A stretch of DNA of 41,265 bases. It comes from Rubrivivax sp. GTDB lineage: Bacteria; Pseudomonadota; Gammaproteobacteria; Burkholderiales; Burkholderiaceae_C. The position numbers were made by a program, and so were the translations under genes. Every line of letters starts with the position of its first letter. Positions within the stretch are counted from its first letter, which is position 1. Positions 1-10,123 of this stretch are shown here, one piece after another. The notes beneath the pieces were generated by a model. It made no database searches. It was not told the DNA's origin and saw nothing but the letters and a program-made list of their open reading frames with translations. The stretch spans positions 1 to 41,265 of the forward strand of contig JALHOU010000017.1 of the NCBI GenBank assembly GCA_022842825.1, in the 5' to 3' direction.

Positions 1-137
1 CGGCCGCCGCCTCGGCACCCGCGGCCGCCGCTGCCGTATCGGCCGCGTCCGCCGCGGCCGCTGCCGGCGTGCCTGCTCCTGCGGCCACCATCCCGGCGGT
101 ACAGCCGCCGGCGTCGGCCGCTTCGGCCGCGAAGTGA
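1..137 (+). CDS. secG: SecG C-terminal tail (partial, 5' end outside window)
   Basis: An open frame enters from the left edge (codons begin at base 3) and stops with TGA at 135-137. It encodes about 44 residues made almost only of Ala, Ser, Pro and Val, ending in AASAAK. Nothing of the two SecG membrane helices is in view, so the call rests on context. In Burkholderiales secG lies directly before tRNA-Leu and nuoA, and SecG there often carries an Ala/Pro-rich C-terminal extension. SecG is the small accessory membrane subunit of the SecYEG protein translocon. Any other protein with a low-complexity Ala tail would look the same, so this is inference from synteny. Confidence 0.62.
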   Translation, partial: AAASAPAAAAAVSAASAAAAAGVPAPAATIPAVQPPASAASAAK

Positions 138-161
138 ACGGCAGGTGAATCGGGCTAGAAT
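134..161 (+). promoter_or_regulatory. candidate sigma70 promoter of tRNA-Leu
   Basis: A TAGAAT hexamer at 156-161 matches the -10 consensus at 5 of 6 positions and lies 78 bases before the tRNA. A weak -35-like GTGAAC at 134-139 (3 of 6) sits 16 bases upstream and overlaps the secG stop codon. The position fits a separate promoter for the tRNA, but the -35 is poor. Confidence 0.35.
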
Positions 162-239
162 TTCGGTCGGTCCCGGCGAGCCACTCCTCATGCAAGACGG
201 GGCCGATGCGAAGAGTTGGGATGGACGTCTGACGTCGCG

Positions 240-324
240 GCCGACGTGGTGAAATTGGTAGACACGCTATCTTGAGGGGGTAGTGGCGAAAGCTGTGCGA
301 GTTCGAGTCTCGCCGTCGGCACCA
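240..324 (+). tRNA. tRNA-Leu (anticodon GAG)
   Basis: An 85-base cloverleaf. The acceptor stem GCCGACG pairs with CGTCGGC, followed by an A discriminator and an encoded CCA. The D arm contains GGTGAAATTGGTAGACAC, and the anticodon arm reads CTATC-TTGAGGG-GGTAG, giving anticodon GAG. A long variable arm of the class II type (leucine/serine) follows, then the T arm with GTTCGAGTC. GAG decodes CUC and CUU, heavily used here for CUC. The gene lies between secG and nuoA, a common position in Burkholderiales. Confidence 0.96.
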
Positions 325-348
325 GATCAGCGAAGAACAAGAGATCCA

Positions 349-392
349 GGCGCGCCCAGTTCGGCGGGAGTCGGAACCAGCGCGCCTTTTTT
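349..392 (+). terminator. rho-independent terminator after tRNA-Leu
   Basis: A perfect 7-bp stem GGCGCGC / GCGCGCC (349-355 with 380-386) is followed directly by six T residues (387-392). Inside it, GTTC and GAAC can extend the fold. It starts 24 bases after the tRNA CCA end and ends 80 bases before nuoA, so it should end the tRNA transcript. That implies the nuo operon starts from its own promoter in 393-472, or from read-through. Confidence 0.78.
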
Positions 393-472
393 GCGGCCCG
401 CGGGTTCGTTCGACCCAGATCAAGGGCCCGCCGACAGAAGACAGCGAACATCCGCGCGGAGCGAGAACCCCG

Positions 473-832
473 ATGGACCTGCAACCCTACCTGCCGGTGA
501 TCCTGTTCATCCTCGTGGGCGTGGCCGTCGGCGTGGCGCCGCAAGTGATCGGCTTTGTCTTCGGTCCGAACCGGCCCGACGCGGCCAAGAACAGCCCCTA
601 CGAGTGCGGCTTCGAGGCCTTCGAGGACGCGCGCATGAAGTTTGACGTGCGCTACTACCTCGTGGCCATCCTCTTCATCCTGTTCGACCTCGAGATTGCC
701 TTCCTCTTCCCGTGGGCTGTGGCCCTGCATGACATCGGCGCGTCAGGCTTCTGGGCGATGATGGTCTTCCTGCTGATCCTGGTGGTCGGCTTCGTCTACG
801 AGTGGAAGAAGGGCGCCTTGGACTGGGAGTAG
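473..832 (+). CDS. nuoA: NADH-quinone oxidoreductase subunit A
   Basis: First gene of the complex I operon, 119 aa, the usual length. NuoA is a small membrane-arm subunit with three helices next to the quinone site. The protein has the NuoA loop motif YECGFEAF (about residues 43-50), then [26 protein letters not shown], and ends in the family-typical [11 protein letters not shown]. The three hydrophobic stretches lie near residues 7-30, 62-84 and 90-109. The start is the ATG at 473, preceded by GGAG about 11 bases upstream. I could not find a convincing promoter in the 80 bases after the tRNA terminator. Confidence 0.97.
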   Translation: MDLQPYLPVILFILVGVAVGVAPQVIGFVFGPNRPDAAKNSPYECGFEAFEDARMKFDVRYYLVAILFILFDLEIAFLFPWAVALHDIGASGFWAMMVFLLILVVGFVYEWKKGALDWE

Positions 833-878
833 CCCCGTCCAGTCCGCAGGCCGCAGGGAGTGATGCTGGAGCGATCCG

Positions 879-1355
879 ATGGGAATTGAAGGCGTTCTGA
901 AGGAAGGCTTCGTCACCACGTCGGTCGACAAGCTCATCAACTGGTCGAAGACGGGCTCGCTGTGGCCGATGACCTTCGGGCTTGCCTGCTGCGCCGTGGA
1001 GATGATGCACGCCGGTGCGGCGCGCTACGACATTGACCGCTTCGGCATGCTGTTCCGCCCGAGCCCGCGCCAGAGCGACCTCATGATCGTCGCCGGTACG
1101 CTGTGCAACAAGATGGCGCCGGCGCTGCGCAAGGTCTACGACCAGATGGCCGAGCCGCGCTGGGTGCTGAGCATGGGCTCGTGCGCCAACGGCGGCGGCT
1201 ACTACCACTACAGCTACAGCGTCGTGCGCGGCTGCGACCGCATCGTGCCGGTGGATGTCTACGTGCCGGGCTGTCCGCCCACCGCCGAGGCGCTGCTGTA
1301 CGGCATCCTGCAGCTGCAGGCCAAGATCCGGCGCGAGAACACCATCGCGCGCTGA
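879..1355 (+). CDS. nuoB: NADH-quinone oxidoreductase subunit B
   Basis: 158 aa subunit of the hydrophilic arm that carries iron-sulfur cluster N2, the last carrier before quinone. All four N2 ligands are visible: the adjacent Cys37-Cys38 in [11 protein letters not shown], Cys102 in GSCANGGG and Cys132 in VPGCPPTAE. The length fits the standalone NuoB form. It starts 46 bases after nuoA and is followed by nuoC after 36 bases. The chain matches the family end to end with no disruption. Confidence 0.98.
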   Translation: MGIEGVLKEGFVTTSVDKLINWSKTGSLWPMTFGLACCAVEMMHAGAARYDIDRFGMLFRPSPRQSDLMIVAGTLCNKMAPALRKVYDQMAEPRWVLSMGSCANGGGYYHYSYSVVRGCDRIVPVDVYVPGCPPTAEALLYGILQLQAKIRRENTIAR

Positions 1356-1391
1356 AGCGCACCGACCGCACGGAACAGCGCTGAACACCCG

Positions 1392-1991
1392 ATGACGCAG
1401 AAACTCGATCAACTGCAGGCCGCGCTTCAGTCCACGCTCGGCGAGCGCATCCGCTCGTTCGTGCGCGCGCGCGGCGAGGTCACGATCACGGTGTCTGCCG
1501 AGCACTACCTCGAGACGGCGCGCTTGCTGCAGTCGCACGAGGCATTGAAGTTCGAGCAGCTTGTCGACCTGTGCGGCGTCGACTATTCCGACTACCGCAA
1601 CGAGCCGTGGCAGGGCCCGCGCTTCTGCGTCGTCTCGCACCTGCTGTCGGTGGCGCGGAACTGGCGCGTGCGCCTGAAGGTCTTCGCGCCCGACGACGAG
1701 CTGCCGCAGGTGGCCTCGGTCACCGAGGTGTGGAACTCGGCCAACTGGTTCGAGCGCGAGGCCTTCGACCTCTACGGCATCATCTTCGAAGGCCACGTCG
1801 ACCTGCGCCGCATCCTCACCGACTACGGCTTCATCGGCCATCCGATGCGCAAGGACTTCCCGGTCAGCGGCCACGTCGAGATGCGCTACGACGAGCAGAA
1901 GAAGCGCGTCATCTACCAGCCCGTGACCATCGAGCCGCGCGAGGTCGTGCCGCGCGTGGTGCGCGAAGACCAGTACGGCGGGACGCACTGA
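1392..1991 (+). CDS. nuoC: NADH-quinone oxidoreductase subunit C
   Basis: 199 aa, the separate 30-kDa-type subunit (in E. coli it is fused with NuoD; here it is not). The signature [29 protein letters not shown] followed by GHPMRKDFP (about residues 117-155) is diagnostic. NuoC sits in the peripheral arm against NuoB and NuoD and has no cofactor. The gene ends 9 bases before nuoD, so the pair is probably translated together. Confidence 0.97.
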   Translation: MTQKLDQLQAALQSTLGERIRSFVRARGEVTITVSAEHYLETARLLQSHEALKFEQLVDLCGVDYSDYRNEPWQGPRFCVVSHLLSVARNWRVRLKVFAPDDELPQVASVTEVWNSANWFEREAFDLYGIIFEGHVDLRRILTDYGFIGHPMRKDFPVSGHVEMRYDEQKKRVIYQPVTIEPREVVPRVVREDQYGGTH

Positions 1992-2000
1992 CTCCGAGCC

Positions 2001-3254
2001 ATGGCCGAGATCAAGAACTACACGCTCAACTTCGGGCCGCAGCACCCGGCGGCGCACGGCGTGCTGCGCCTCGTGCTCGAGCTCGACGGCGAAGTCATCC
2101 AGCGCGCCGACCCGCACATCGGCCTCTTGCACCGCGCCACCGAGAAGCTGGCCGAGACGCGCACGTACATCCAGAGCCTGCCCTACATGGACCGGCTCGA
2201 CTACGTGTCGATGATGTGCAACGAGCACGCCTACTGCCTGGCGATCGAGAAGCTGCTCGGCATCCCGGTGCCCGAGCGCGCGCAATACATCCGCGTCATG
2301 TTCGCCGAGCTGACGCGCCTGCTGAATCACCTGCTCTGGCTGGGCTGCCACGGCCTGGACTGCGGTGCGATGAACATCTTCATCTACTGCTTCCGCGAGC
2401 GCGAGGACATCTTCGACATGTACGAGGCGGTGAGCGGCGCGCGCATGCACGCGGCCTACTTCCGCCCCGGGGGCGTGTACCGCGACCTGCCCGACAGCCT
2501 GCCTCAATACCAGGTCAGCCGCATCAAGAACGAGCGCGCCATCAAGGCGCTCAACGCCAACCGCCAGGGCTCTCTGCTCGACTTCATCGACGACTTCGTC
2601 AAGCGCTTCCCGAAGTATGTCGACGAGTACGAGACGCTGCTCACCGACAACCGCATCTGGAAGCAGCGCACGGTGGGCATCGGTGTCGTCACGCCCGAGC
2701 GGGCGCTCAACCTCGGCTTCACCGGCGCCATGCTGCGCGGCAGCGGCATCGCCTGGGACCTGCGCAAGCAGCAGCCCTACGACGTGTACGCGAAGATGGA
2801 CTTCGACGTGCCCGTGGGCGTCAATGGCGACACCTACGACCGCTACCTCGTGCGCATCGAGGAGATGCGGCAGTCCAACCGCATCATCCGCCAGTGCGTG
2901 GATTGGCTGCGCGCCAACCCCGGACCGGTCATCACCGACAACCACAAGGTGGCGCCGCCGCCGCGCGTGGGCATGAAGGCCAACATGGAGGAGCTGATCC
3001 ACCACTTCAAGCTCTTCACCGAGGGCATGCACGTGCCCGAGGGCGAGGCCTACGCCGCGGTGGAGCACCCCAAGGGCGAGTTCGGCATCTACCTCGTGAG
3101 CGACGGGGCCAACAAGCCTTATCGCATGAAGATCCGCGCGCCCGGCTTCGCCCACCTTGCGGCGCTGGACGAGATGGCACGCGGGCACATGATCGCTGAC
3201 GCCGTGGCCATCATCGGCACGATGGACATCGTGTTCGGCGAGATCGACCGTTAG
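2001..3254 (+). CDS. nuoD: NADH-quinone oxidoreductase subunit D
   Basis: 417 aa, the 49-kDa-type subunit that forms most of the quinone-binding pocket and descends from the large subunit of NiFe hydrogenases. The N-terminal [14 protein letters not shown] motif holds the quinone-contacting His, and [16 protein letters not shown] and the C-terminal [12 protein letters not shown] also match the family. The start is ATG at 2001, 9 bases after nuoC. Length and both ends agree with the family, with no internal break. Confidence 0.98.
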   Translation: MAEIKNYTLNFGPQHPAAHGVLRLVLELDGEVIQRADPHIGLLHRATEKLAETRTYIQSLPYMDRLDYVSMMCNEHAYCLAIEKLLGIPVPERAQYIRVMFAELTRLLNHLLWLGCHGLDCGAMNIFIYCFREREDIFDMYEAVSGARMHAAYFRPGGVYRDLPDSLPQYQVSRIKNERAIKALNANRQGSLLDFIDDFVKRFPKYVDEYETLLTDNRIWKQRTVGIGVVTPERALNLGFTGAMLRGSGIAWDLRKQQPYDVYAKMDFDVPVGVNGDTYDRYLVRIEEMRQSNRIIRQCVDWLRANPGPVITDNHKVAPPPRVGMKANMEELIHHFKLFTEGMHVPEGEAYAAVEHPKGEFGIYLVSDGANKPYRMKIRAPGFAHLAALDEMARGHMIADAVAIIGTMDIVFGEIDR

Positions 3255-3273
3255 GCCCCAGTTGAGCGCGACC

Positions 3274-3768
3274 ATGAGCTTCGTCATCTCGCCCGCGATG
3301 CGCGCCCGCTTCGACAAGGAAGTGGCCAAGTACCCCGCCGAGCAGAAGGGTTCGGCGGTGATGGCCTGCCTGGCCATCGTCCAGCACGAGCGGGGCTGGG
3401 TCAGCCCCGAGGCCGAGGCGGCCGTGGGCCAGTACCTCGGCATGCCCGCCATCGCGGTGCACGAGGTCACGACCTTCTACAACATGTACAACCAGCAGCC
3501 GGTGGGCAAGTACAAGCTCAACGTGTGCACCAACCTGCCCTGCGCGCTGCGCAGCGGCGACACGGCCCTCGAGCACCTGTGCCACAAGCTCGGCGTGGAG
3601 CCCTACGGCACCACCGCCGACGGCACCTTCACCGTGCAGCCCAGCGAGTGCCTCGGTGCCTGCGCCGACGCGCCGGTGATGCTCGTCAACGACCGCCAGA
3701 TGCTGAGCTTCATGAACAACGCCCGCCTCGACGAGCTGGTCGAGACGCTGAAGGCGGCCAAGGACTGA
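3274..3768 (+). CDS. nuoE: NADH-quinone oxidoreductase subunit E
   Basis: 24-kDa-type flavodehydrogenase subunit carrying the binuclear N1a cluster. With the ATG at 3274 it is 164 aa. The track's start at 3262 is a TTG that adds only MSAT, and I prefer the ATG. The N1a ligands are seen as Cys85 and Cys90 (CTNLPC) and Cys126 and Cys130 (CLGAC). The N-terminal helical part and the thioredoxin-like C-terminal part are both complete. nuoE is 19 bases after nuoD and 8 bases before nuoF. NuoE and NuoF form the NADH-oxidising tip with NuoG. Confidence 0.95.
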   Translation: MSFVISPAMRARFDKEVAKYPAEQKGSAVMACLAIVQHERGWVSPEAEAAVGQYLGMPAIAVHEVTTFYNMYNQQPVGKYKLNVCTNLPCALRSGDTALEHLCHKLGVEPYGTTADGTFTVQPSECLGACADAPVMLVNDRQMLSFMNNARLDELVETLKAAKD

Positions 3769-3776
3769 CGCACACC

Positions 3777-5192
3777 ATGGCCGATCTCAAGAACCTGCTG
3801 TCCAAGTTCCAGGCCACCGGCCGGGAGACCTGCTTCCACGGCCGCCACGTCAATGCCCAGATCTACGCCGGGCTCGATGGCAGCAACTGGCGTCTGGCCG
3901 ATTACGTCAAACGGGGCGGCTACACCGCGCTGAAGAAGATCCTCGCCAAGGATGCGAATGGTCCAAGTGAGGCGGGCAACGAGGGCCTGACCCCGGACCA
4001 GGTCATCGCCGAGCTCAAGCTCTCGGCGCTGCGCGGCCGGGGCGGCGCCGGTTTCCCCACCGGCCTCAAGTGGAGCTTCATGCCACGCCAGTTTCCGGGC
4101 GCCAAGTACCTCGTCTGCAACAGCGACGAAGGCGAGCCCGGTACGTGCAAGGACCGCGACCTGCTCGCCTACAACCCGCACATCGTCATCGAAGGCATGG
4201 CCATCGCCGCCTACGCGATGGGCGTCAAGACGGGCTACAACTACATCCACGGCGAGATCTTCGAGGTCTACCAGCGCTTCGAGGAGGCGCTGGAAGAGGC
4301 GCGGGCCGCCGGCCTCCTGGGCGACAACATCCTCGGCAGCGGCTTCAGCTTCCAGTTGCACGCGCACCACGGCTTCGGCGCCTACATCTGCGGCGAGGAA
4401 ACGGGCCTGCTCGAGAGCCTCGAGGGCAAGAAGGGCCAGCCGCGCTTCAAGCCGCCGTTCCCGGCCAGCTTCGGCCTCTACGGCAAGCCGACCACCATCA
4501 ACAACACCGAGACCTTTGCCGCGGTGCCGTGGATCATCAACCACGGCGGCCAGGCCTACCTCGAGTGCGGCAAGCCGAACAACGGCGGCACCAAGATCTT
4601 CAGCGTCGTCGGCGACGTCAACATGCCGGGCAACTTCGAAGTGCCGCTCGGCACGCCGTTCGCCAAGCTGCTCGAGCTCGCCGGCGGCGTGAAGGGAGGG
4701 GCGCTGAAGGCGGTGATTCCCGGCGGCTCGTCGGCGCCGGTGCTGCCAGCCAAGACGATGATGGACATCACGATGGACTACGACGCCATCGCCAAGGCCG
4801 GTTCGATGCTGGGCTCGGGCGCCGTCATCGTGATGAACGAGCATCGCTGCATGGTCAAGAGCCTGCTGCGCCTGAACTACTTCTACATGCACGAGAGCTG
4901 CGGCCAGTGCACGCCCTGCCGCGAGGGCACAGGCTGGCTCTGGCGCCTCATCGACCGCATCGAGCATGGCAAAGGCAAGAAGGAGGACCTCGACCTGCTC
5001 GAGTCGGTCGCCTTCAACATCAAGGGCCGCACGATCTGCGCGCTCGGCGATGCCGCGGCCATGCCGGTGGAGGGCATGCTGAAGCACTTCCGCGACGAGT
5101 TCGTGTTCCACATCGAACACAAGACGTGCAGGGTTGGGCCGCAAGCGCAAGTGCGCGAGTCGCGCGCGCCGGGACAGGCGGAGACGGTATGA
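3777..5192 (+). CDS. nuoF: NADH-quinone oxidoreductase subunit F (NADH- and FMN-binding)
   Basis: The track ORF begins at 3525 inside nuoE; the real start is the ATG at 3777, giving 471 aa ([10 protein letters not shown]). This is the 51-kDa-type subunit that oxidises NADH with FMN. The FMN/NADH loop [13 protein letters not shown] is at about residues 87-99, and the second nucleotide-binding stretch [19 protein letters not shown] at about 205-223. The N3 [4Fe-4S] ligands are Cys375, Cys378 and Cys381 (CGQCTPC) and Cys421 (TICALGD). The stop overlaps the nuoG start by four bases (ATGA), so the two are probably coupled. Confidence 0.97.
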   Translation: MADLKNLLSKFQATGRETCFHGRHVNAQIYAGLDGSNWRLADYVKRGGYTALKKILAKDANGPSEAGNEGLTPDQVIAELKLSALRGRGGAGFPTGLKWSFMPRQFPGAKYLVCNSDEGEPGTCKDRDLLAYNPHIVIEGMAIAAYAMGVKTGYNYIHGEIFEVYQRFEEALEEARAAGLLGDNILGSGFSFQLHAHHGFGAYICGEETGLLESLEGKKGQPRFKPPFPASFGLYGKPTTINNTETFAAVPWIINHGGQAYLECGKPNNGGTKIFSVVGDVNMPGNFEVPLGTPFAKLLELAGGVKGGALKAVIPGGSSAPVLPAKTMMDITMDYDAIAKAGSMLGSGAVIVMNEHRCMVKSLLRLNYFYMHESCGQCTPCREGTGWLWRLIDRIEHGKGKKEDLDLLESVAFNIKGRTICALGDAAAMPVEGMLKHFRDEFVFHIEHKTCRVGPQAQVRESRAPGQAETV

Positions 5193-7531
5193 CCACGCCC
5201 CAGGTCGAGATCGAACTCGATGGCCAGAAGGTGACCATCGCCGCCGGCAGCATGGTCATGCATGCCGCCGACGCGGCGGGGGTCTACGTACCGCACTTCT
5301 GCTACCACAAGAAGCTCAGCATCGCCGCCAACTGCCGCATGTGCCTGGTGGACATCGAGAAGATGCCCAAGCCGATGCCGGCCTGCGCCACACCTGTCAC
5401 CAACGGCATGGTCGTGCGCAGCAAGAGCGACAAGGCGGTGAAGGCGCAGAAGTCGGTGATGGAGTTTCTGCTCATCAACCACCCGCTCGACTGCCCCATC
5501 TGCGACCAGGGCGGCGAGTGCCAGTTGCAGGACCTCGCCGTCGGCTACGGCGGCAGCGCCTCGCGCTATGCCGAAGAGAAGCGCGTCGTCTTCCACAAGG
5601 ATGTGGGCCCGCTGATCAGCATGGAGGAGATGAGCCGCTGCATCCACTGCACGCGCTGCGTGCGCTTCGGCCAGGAGGTGGCCGGTGTGATGGAGCTCGG
5701 CATGATCCACCGCGGCGAGCACAGCGAGATCGCTACCGTCACCGGCGGCACCGTCGACAGCGAGCTCTCCGGCAACATGATCGACATCTGCCCGGTCGGC
5801 GCGCTGACGAGCAAGCCCTTCCGATACAGCGCACGCACGTGGGAGCTTTCGCGCCGCAAGACGGTGAGCCCGCACGACAGCGTCGGCGCCAACCTCATTG
5901 CGCAGGTCAAGGGCGCGTTGGTGATGCGCGTGGTGCCGCTGGAGAACGAAGACGTCAATGAGTGCTGGATCGCCGACCGCGACCGCTTTTCGTACGAGGC
6001 GCTCAACGGCGATCGGCGGCTCACGCAGCCGCAGATCAAGCAGGGCGGCCAGTGGAAGACGGTGGACTGGACCACCGCGCTCAACTATGTCGCCGACGGC
6101 CTGAAGCGCGTGAAGGGCGAATTCGGTACCGGCGCCATCGGCGCGCTGGGGCACCCCACCTCCACCACCGAGGAGTTGCACCTGCTGGCCAGGCTGATGC
6201 GCGGCTTCGGCAGCGAGAACGTCGACCACCGCCTGCGCCATGCCGACCATGCCAACGCGGCACCGGCCGGCGCCGCGCGCTGGCTGGGCACCTCGATCGC
6301 TTCGCTGTCCACGCTCGACCGCGCCTTCGTCGTCGGCAGCTTCCTGCGCAAGGACCACCCGCTGCTCGCGCAACGCATCCGCCAGGCCGCCCGCCACGGC
6401 GCCCAGGTGGCCAGCCTGCATTCCCTGGTCGACGACTGGGCACTGCCGGTGGCCGTGCGCCTGCTGGGGGCGCCCTCGGGCTGGGCAGCGCAACTGGCGC
6501 AGGTGGCCGCCGCCGTGGCCACTGCGCAGGGCGTGCCCGCGCCCGTGCCCGCGACGCCCGGTGCCGAGGCCCAGGCGGTGGCCAAGCTGCTGCTCGCCGG
6601 TGAACGCAAGGCCGTGCTGCTGGGCAACGCGGCCGCGCAGCACCCGCAGGCCGGGCAGTTGCTGGCGCTGGCGCAGTGGATCGCCGAGCACACTGGCGCG
6701 GCCTGCGGCTATCTCGGCGAAAGCGGCAACAGCGTCGGCGCGCAACTCGTGCGCGCCATGCCCGGGCCGGGCGGGCAACACGCCGGCCAGATGCTCGCCC
6801 AGCCGATGAAGGCGCTGCTGCTGCTCAACGTCGAGCCCGAACTCGACGCCGCTGATGCCGCCGCCGCGCGCAAGGCCCTCAAGGGCAGCGGCCTCGTGGT
6901 CTCGATGACCCCGTTCCGGGATGCCAACGCCGACATCGCCGACGTGATGCTGCCGATCGCGCCCTTCACCGAGACCGGCGGCAGCTTCGTCAACGCCGAG
7001 GGCCGCACCCAGGCCTTCCATGGCGTGGTCAAGCCGCTCGGCGACACGCGCCCGGGCTGGAAGGTGCTGCGCGTGCTGGGCAACCTGCTCGGTCTGGAGG
7101 GCTTCAACCACGAGACGGTCGAGGACGTGCGCGCCGAGGCGCTGGGCGACCCGGCGGCACTGGGTTCGCGGCTGGACAACCGCGCCACCGCCGCCCCCAC
7201 CCTGCCCGCCATATCGGCCGCCGCTTCGGTGATGGACTGCGAGCGCATCGCCGAGGTGTCGATCTACGCCACCGACGCCATTGTGCGCCGCGCGCCGGCG
7301 CTGCAGCGCACCGCCGATGCGGCCGCGCCGGTGATCGGCATCAACACGCCGCTGTGGGGTGCTCTGCGCTTGAAGGACAAGGCCCTGGTCAGCGCCGGCG
7401 AGACGACGGCGCTGATGGAGGCGCGCGAGGACAAGTCGCTCGCCGAGGGCGTCGTGCGCATTCCCGCCGGCCACCCGGCGATGGCCACCCTGGGTCCGAT
7501 GTTCGGGCCCGTGCGGATCGAAGGCGTCTGA
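5189..7531 (+). CDS. nuoG: NADH-quinone oxidoreductase subunit G
   Basis: 780 aa from the ATG at 5189 that overlaps the nuoF stop; the longer track ORF from 4070 is an out-of-frame extension through nuoF. The N-terminal ferredoxin-like domain binds N1b (Cys38, Cys49, Cys52, Cys66). The next segment binds N5 through His98, Cys102, Cys105 and Cys111 ([14 protein letters not shown]). N4 is bound by Cys151, Cys154, Cys157 and Cys201. The rest is a molybdopterin-oxidoreductase-like domain without cofactor. The extra CxxCxxxC set for cluster N7, found in E. coli and Thermus, is absent, as is usual in betaproteobacteria. The C-terminal half is Ala-rich and more variable. Confidence 0.96.
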   Translation: MTTPQVEIELDGQKVTIAAGSMVMHAADAAGVYVPHFCYHKKLSIAANCRMCLVDIEKMPKPMPACATPVTNGMVVRSKSDKAVKAQKSVMEFLLINHPLDCPICDQGGECQLQDLAVGYGGSASRYAEEKRVVFHKDVGPLISMEEMSRCIHCTRCVRFGQEVAGVMELGMIHRGEHSEIATVTGGTVDSELSGNMIDICPVGALTSKPFRYSARTWELSRRKTVSPHDSVGANLIAQVKGALVMRVVPLENEDVNECWIADRDRFSYEALNGDRRLTQPQIKQGGQWKTVDWTTALNYVADGLKRVKGEFGTGAIGALGHPTSTTEELHLLARLMRGFGSENVDHRLRHADHANAAPAGAARWLGTSIASLSTLDRAFVVGSFLRKDHPLLAQRIRQAARHGAQVASLHSLVDDWALPVAVRLLGAPSGWAAQLAQVAAAVATAQGVPAPVPATPGAEAQAVAKLLLAGERKAVLLGNAAAQHPQAGQLLALAQWIAEHTGAACGYLGESGNSVGAQLVRAMPGPGGQHAGQMLAQPMKALLLLNVEPELDAADAAAARKALKGSGLVVSMTPFRDANADIADVMLPIAPFTETGGSFVNAEGRTQAFHGVVKPLGDTRPGWKVLRVLGNLLGLEGFNHETVEDVRAEALGDPAALGSRLDNRATAAPTLPAISAAASVMDCERIAEVSIYATDAIVRRAPALQRTADAAAPVIGINTPLWGALRLKDKALVSAGETTALMEAREDKSLAEGVVRIPAGHPAMATLGPMFGPVRIEGV

Positions 7532-7552
7532 CCCGGTCGAGCGAGGAAGAAC

Positions 7553-8617
7553 ATGTTCGATCCGCTGCACCAGCTCGGCACCACCTACCTCGGCCCCACG
7601 CTCTGGCTCGTCGTGTGGAGCCTCGTCAAGATCATCGCCGTCGTGCTGCCGCTGATGATCTGCGTCGCCTACCTCACGCTATGGGAGCGCAAGGGCATCG
7701 GCTTCACGCAGATCCGCATCGGCCCCAACCGCGTCGGTCCGTTCGGCCTTCTGCAGCCCATCGCCGACGCGGTGAAGCTGATCTTCAAGGAAATCATCCG
7801 CCCCACCGCCGCGCACAAGGGCTTGTTCTTCCTCGGCCCGGTGATGACCATCATGCCCGCCCTTGCCGCCTGGGCGGTGATTCCCTTCGGGCCCGATGTC
7901 GTGCTGGCCAACGTCAACGCCGGCCTGCTCTTCCTGATGGCCATCACCTCGCTGGAGGTCTACGGCGTCATCATCGCCGGCTGGGCGAGCAATTCGAAGT
8001 ACGCCTTCCTCGGTGCGCTGCGCGCCAGCGCGCAGATGGTGAGCTACGAGATCGCGATGGGCTTCGCGCTCGTGGTGGTGCTGATGGTCTCGGCCAGCAT
8101 GAACCTGGGCGAGATCGTCGCGCGCCAGGGCCGTGGCACGTTCGCCGACATGGGCGTGGGCATCCTGTCATGGAACTGGCTGCCGCTGCTGCCCATCTTC
8201 GTCGTCTACTTCATCGCCGGCCTGGCGGAGACCAACCGCCACCCGTTCGACGTGGTGGAAGGCGAGAGCGAGATCGTCGCCGGCCACATGATCGAATACT
8301 CGGGCATGAGCTTCGCGATGTTCTTCCTCGCGGAGTACGCCAACATGATCCTCGTCAGCACGATCTGCGTGCTGATGTTCCTCGGCGGCTGGCTGCCGCC
8401 CTTCGAGTTCCTCTCGTTCATCCCGGGCTGGATCTGGCTGGCCATCAAGGTCTTCGTGGTCGTCACGATGTTCCTCTGGGTGCGTGCCACCTTCCCGCGC
8501 TTCCGCTACGACCAGATCATGCGCCTGGGCTGGAAAGTCTTCATCCCGGTGACCCTGGTGTGGCTCGTCGTCGTGGGTCTGTGGATCCAGTCGCCGTTCA
8601 ATATCTGGAAACCTTGA
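7553..8617 (+). CDS. nuoH: NADH-quinone oxidoreductase subunit H
   Basis: 354 aa membrane subunit that joins the membrane arm to the peripheral arm and lines the quinone channel. Conserved stretches are [32 protein letters not shown] (about residues 45-76) and [20 protein letters not shown] (about 229-248), whose acidic residues belong to the E-channel. Eight or so hydrophobic helices are visible. It follows nuoG by 21 bases and precedes nuoI by a single base. HPFDVV replaces the more common APFDVA or PPFDLP, which I read as lineage variation. Confidence 0.97.
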   Translation: MFDPLHQLGTTYLGPTLWLVVWSLVKIIAVVLPLMICVAYLTLWERKGIGFTQIRIGPNRVGPFGLLQPIADAVKLIFKEIIRPTAAHKGLFFLGPVMTIMPALAAWAVIPFGPDVVLANVNAGLLFLMAITSLEVYGVIIAGWASNSKYAFLGALRASAQMVSYEIAMGFALVVVLMVSASMNLGEIVARQGRGTFADMGVGILSWNWLPLLPIFVVYFIAGLAETNRHPFDVVEGESEIVAGHMIEYSGMSFAMFFLAEYANMILVSTICVLMFLGGWLPPFEFLSFIPGWIWLAIKVFVVVTMFLWVRATFPRFRYDQIMRLGWKVFIPVTLVWLVVVGLWIQSPFNIWKP

Positions 8618-8618
8618 C

Positions 8619-9116
8619 ATGGCAACCCTGACCGCGCTCAAGGATGTGCTGTCGAGCTTCATGCTGCTCGAGTTGTGGAAGGGGATGGCGCTCACCGGCC
8701 GCCATTTCCTGAGCAAGAACATCACCATCCAGTTCCCGGAGGAACGGACGCCGCTCAGCCCGCGCTTCCGCGGCCTGCACGCCCTGCGCCGCTACGAAAA
8801 CGGCGAGGAGCGATGCATCGCCTGCAAGCTGTGCGAGGCGGTGTGCCCGGCACTGGCCATCACCATCGAGAGCGACGTGCGCGACGACGGCACGCGCCGC
8901 ACCAAGCGCTACGACATCGACCTCACCAAGTGCATCTTCTGCGGCTTCTGCGAGGAGAGCTGCCCGGTCGACAGCATCGTCGAGACGCACCACTTCGAGT
9001 ACCACGGTGAGAAGCGCGGCGACCTCTACTTCACCAAGGACATGCTGCTCGCCGTGGGCGACCGCTACGAGGCGGAGATCGCCGAGCGTCGCAAGGCCGA
9101 CGCGCCCTATCGCTGA
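8619..9116 (+). CDS. nuoI: NADH-quinone oxidoreductase subunit I (2x[4Fe-4S])
   Basis: 165 aa ferredoxin-type subunit carrying clusters N6a and N6b, which pass electrons to N2 in NuoB. Both binding motifs are complete: [12 protein letters not shown] (Cys66, 69, 72, 76) and [12 protein letters not shown] (Cys105, 108, 111, 115). An N-terminal amphipathic helix (about residues 10-28) fits membrane association. It starts one base after the nuoH stop. Confidence 0.98.
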   Translation: MATLTALKDVLSSFMLLELWKGMALTGRHFLSKNITIQFPEERTPLSPRFRGLHALRRYENGEERCIACKLCEAVCPALAITIESDVRDDGTRRTKRYDIDLTKCIFCGFCEESCPVDSIVETHHFEYHGEKRGDLYFTKDMLLAVGDRYEAEIAERRKADAPYR

Positions 9117-9155
9117 GGCGCACCACGCTCGTCGCAGACAACAACAAGACCGTCG

Positions 9156-9806
9156 ATGGATACCACCTTCGCCCTGTTCTGCGTCTTCTCGGCCGTGCTG
9201 CTGGTGGCCGCGTTCTGCGTCATCACGGCGAAGAACACCGTGCATGCGGCGCTCTACCTCGTGCTCGCGTTCTTCAGCGCTTCGTGCGTGTGGATGCTGC
9301 TGAAGGCCGAGTTCCTGGCCATCGCGCTCGTGCTCGTCTACGTCGGCGCGGTGATGGTGCTGTTCCTCTTCGTGGTGATGATGCTCGACCTCAACAGCGA
9401 CGGCCTGCGCGAGGGCTTCTGGAAGCACCTGCCGCTGGCCGGCCTGGTGGGCGCGGTCATCGCGCTGGAGATGGCGCTCGTCCTGATGCGCGGCTTCCGC
9501 GTGCAGAACGCGCCCGTGCCGCCGGCCAAGGACGTCGCGATGGGCAACACGCGGCTGCTCGGCATCGAGATCTACACCGACTACCTGTACCCGCTGCAGA
9601 TCGCCGCCGTGCTGCTGCTGGTGGCCATCATCGCCGCCATTGCACTGACGCTGCGCGAGCGCAAGGACAGCCGGCACATGGACGCCTCCGAGCAGGTGCG
9701 CGCAAAGAAGGCTGACCGGATCCGCATCGTCAAGATCGCGCCGACGATCGAGCAGCCCTCCGAGCCGCCCGCGGCGCCCGGTGGCGGCGAGGGGGCCAAG
9801 GCATGA
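9156..9806 (+). CDS. nuoJ: NADH-quinone oxidoreductase subunit J
   Basis: 216 aa membrane subunit with five predicted helices, including the conserved core [20 protein letters not shown] (about residues 61-80). NuoJ lies between NuoH and NuoK and takes part in coupling quinone reduction to proton movement. The last 45 residues are hydrophilic and Pro/Ala-rich ([15 protein letters not shown]) and have no family counterpart I recognise. The stop overlaps the nuoK start by four bases. Confidence 0.95.
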   Translation: MDTTFALFCVFSAVLLVAAFCVITAKNTVHAALYLVLAFFSASCVWMLLKAEFLAIALVLVYVGAVMVLFLFVVMMLDLNSDGLREGFWKHLPLAGLVGAVIALEMALVLMRGFRVQNAPVPPAKDVAMGNTRLLGIEIYTDYLYPLQIAAVLLLVAIIAAIALTLRERKDSRHMDASEQVRAKKADRIRIVKIAPTIEQPSEPPAAPGGGEGAKA

Positions 9807-10111
9807 CGCTCACCCTCGGCCACTACCTCTCGCTGGGGGGCATGCTCTTCGCGCTGTCGGTCATCGGCATCTTCCTGAACCGCCGCAACCTGATCGTGCT
9901 GCTGATGGCCATCGAGCTGATGCTGCTTGCCGTCAACCTCAACTTCATCGCCTTCTCGCACTATCTGGGCGACATGGCCGGTCAGGTCTTCGTGTTCTTC
10001 ATCCTCACCGTGGCGGCGGCCGAGTCGGCCATCGGCCTGGCGATCCTGGTCGTGCTGTTCCGCAACCGCGCCTCGATCAACGTCGAAGAGCTGGACGACC
10101 TGAAGGGCTGA
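9803..10111 (+). CDS. nuoK: NADH-quinone oxidoreductase subunit K
   Basis: 102 aa, three transmembrane helices. The two buried glutamates needed for proton translocation are present: Glu38 in [16 protein letters not shown] and Glu74 in [12 protein letters not shown]. It is homologous to MrpC of cation/proton antiporters. The start ATG overlaps the nuoJ stop (ATGA), and the gene ends 12 bases before nuoL. Confidence 0.97.
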   Translation: MTLTLGHYLSLGGMLFALSVIGIFLNRRNLIVLLMAIELMLLAVNLNFIAFSHYLGDMAGQVFVFFILTVAAAESAIGLAILVVLFRNRASINVEELDDLKG

Positions 10112-10123
10112 GGCGCAACGAAC

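Noticed and set aside
1-137. Ala-rich region as a possible repeat or tandem array
   Set aside because: It reads as one continuous coding frame ending before tRNA-Leu; the GCC/GCG runs reflect an Ala-rich tail, not a DNA repeat unit.
675-3470. 931-aa minus-strand ORF over nuoA-nuoE, and similar long antisense ORFs (4883-7570, 9581-11554, 12096-13700, 13606-15195)
   Set aside because: They are antisense to verified nuo genes and have His/Arg/Asp/Val-rich composition typical of GC-rich shadow frames, with no family motif.
5189-7531. NuoG as a damaged gene because cluster N7 cysteines are missing
   Set aside because: N7 is absent in most betaproteobacterial NuoG; the remaining ligands and length are normal.
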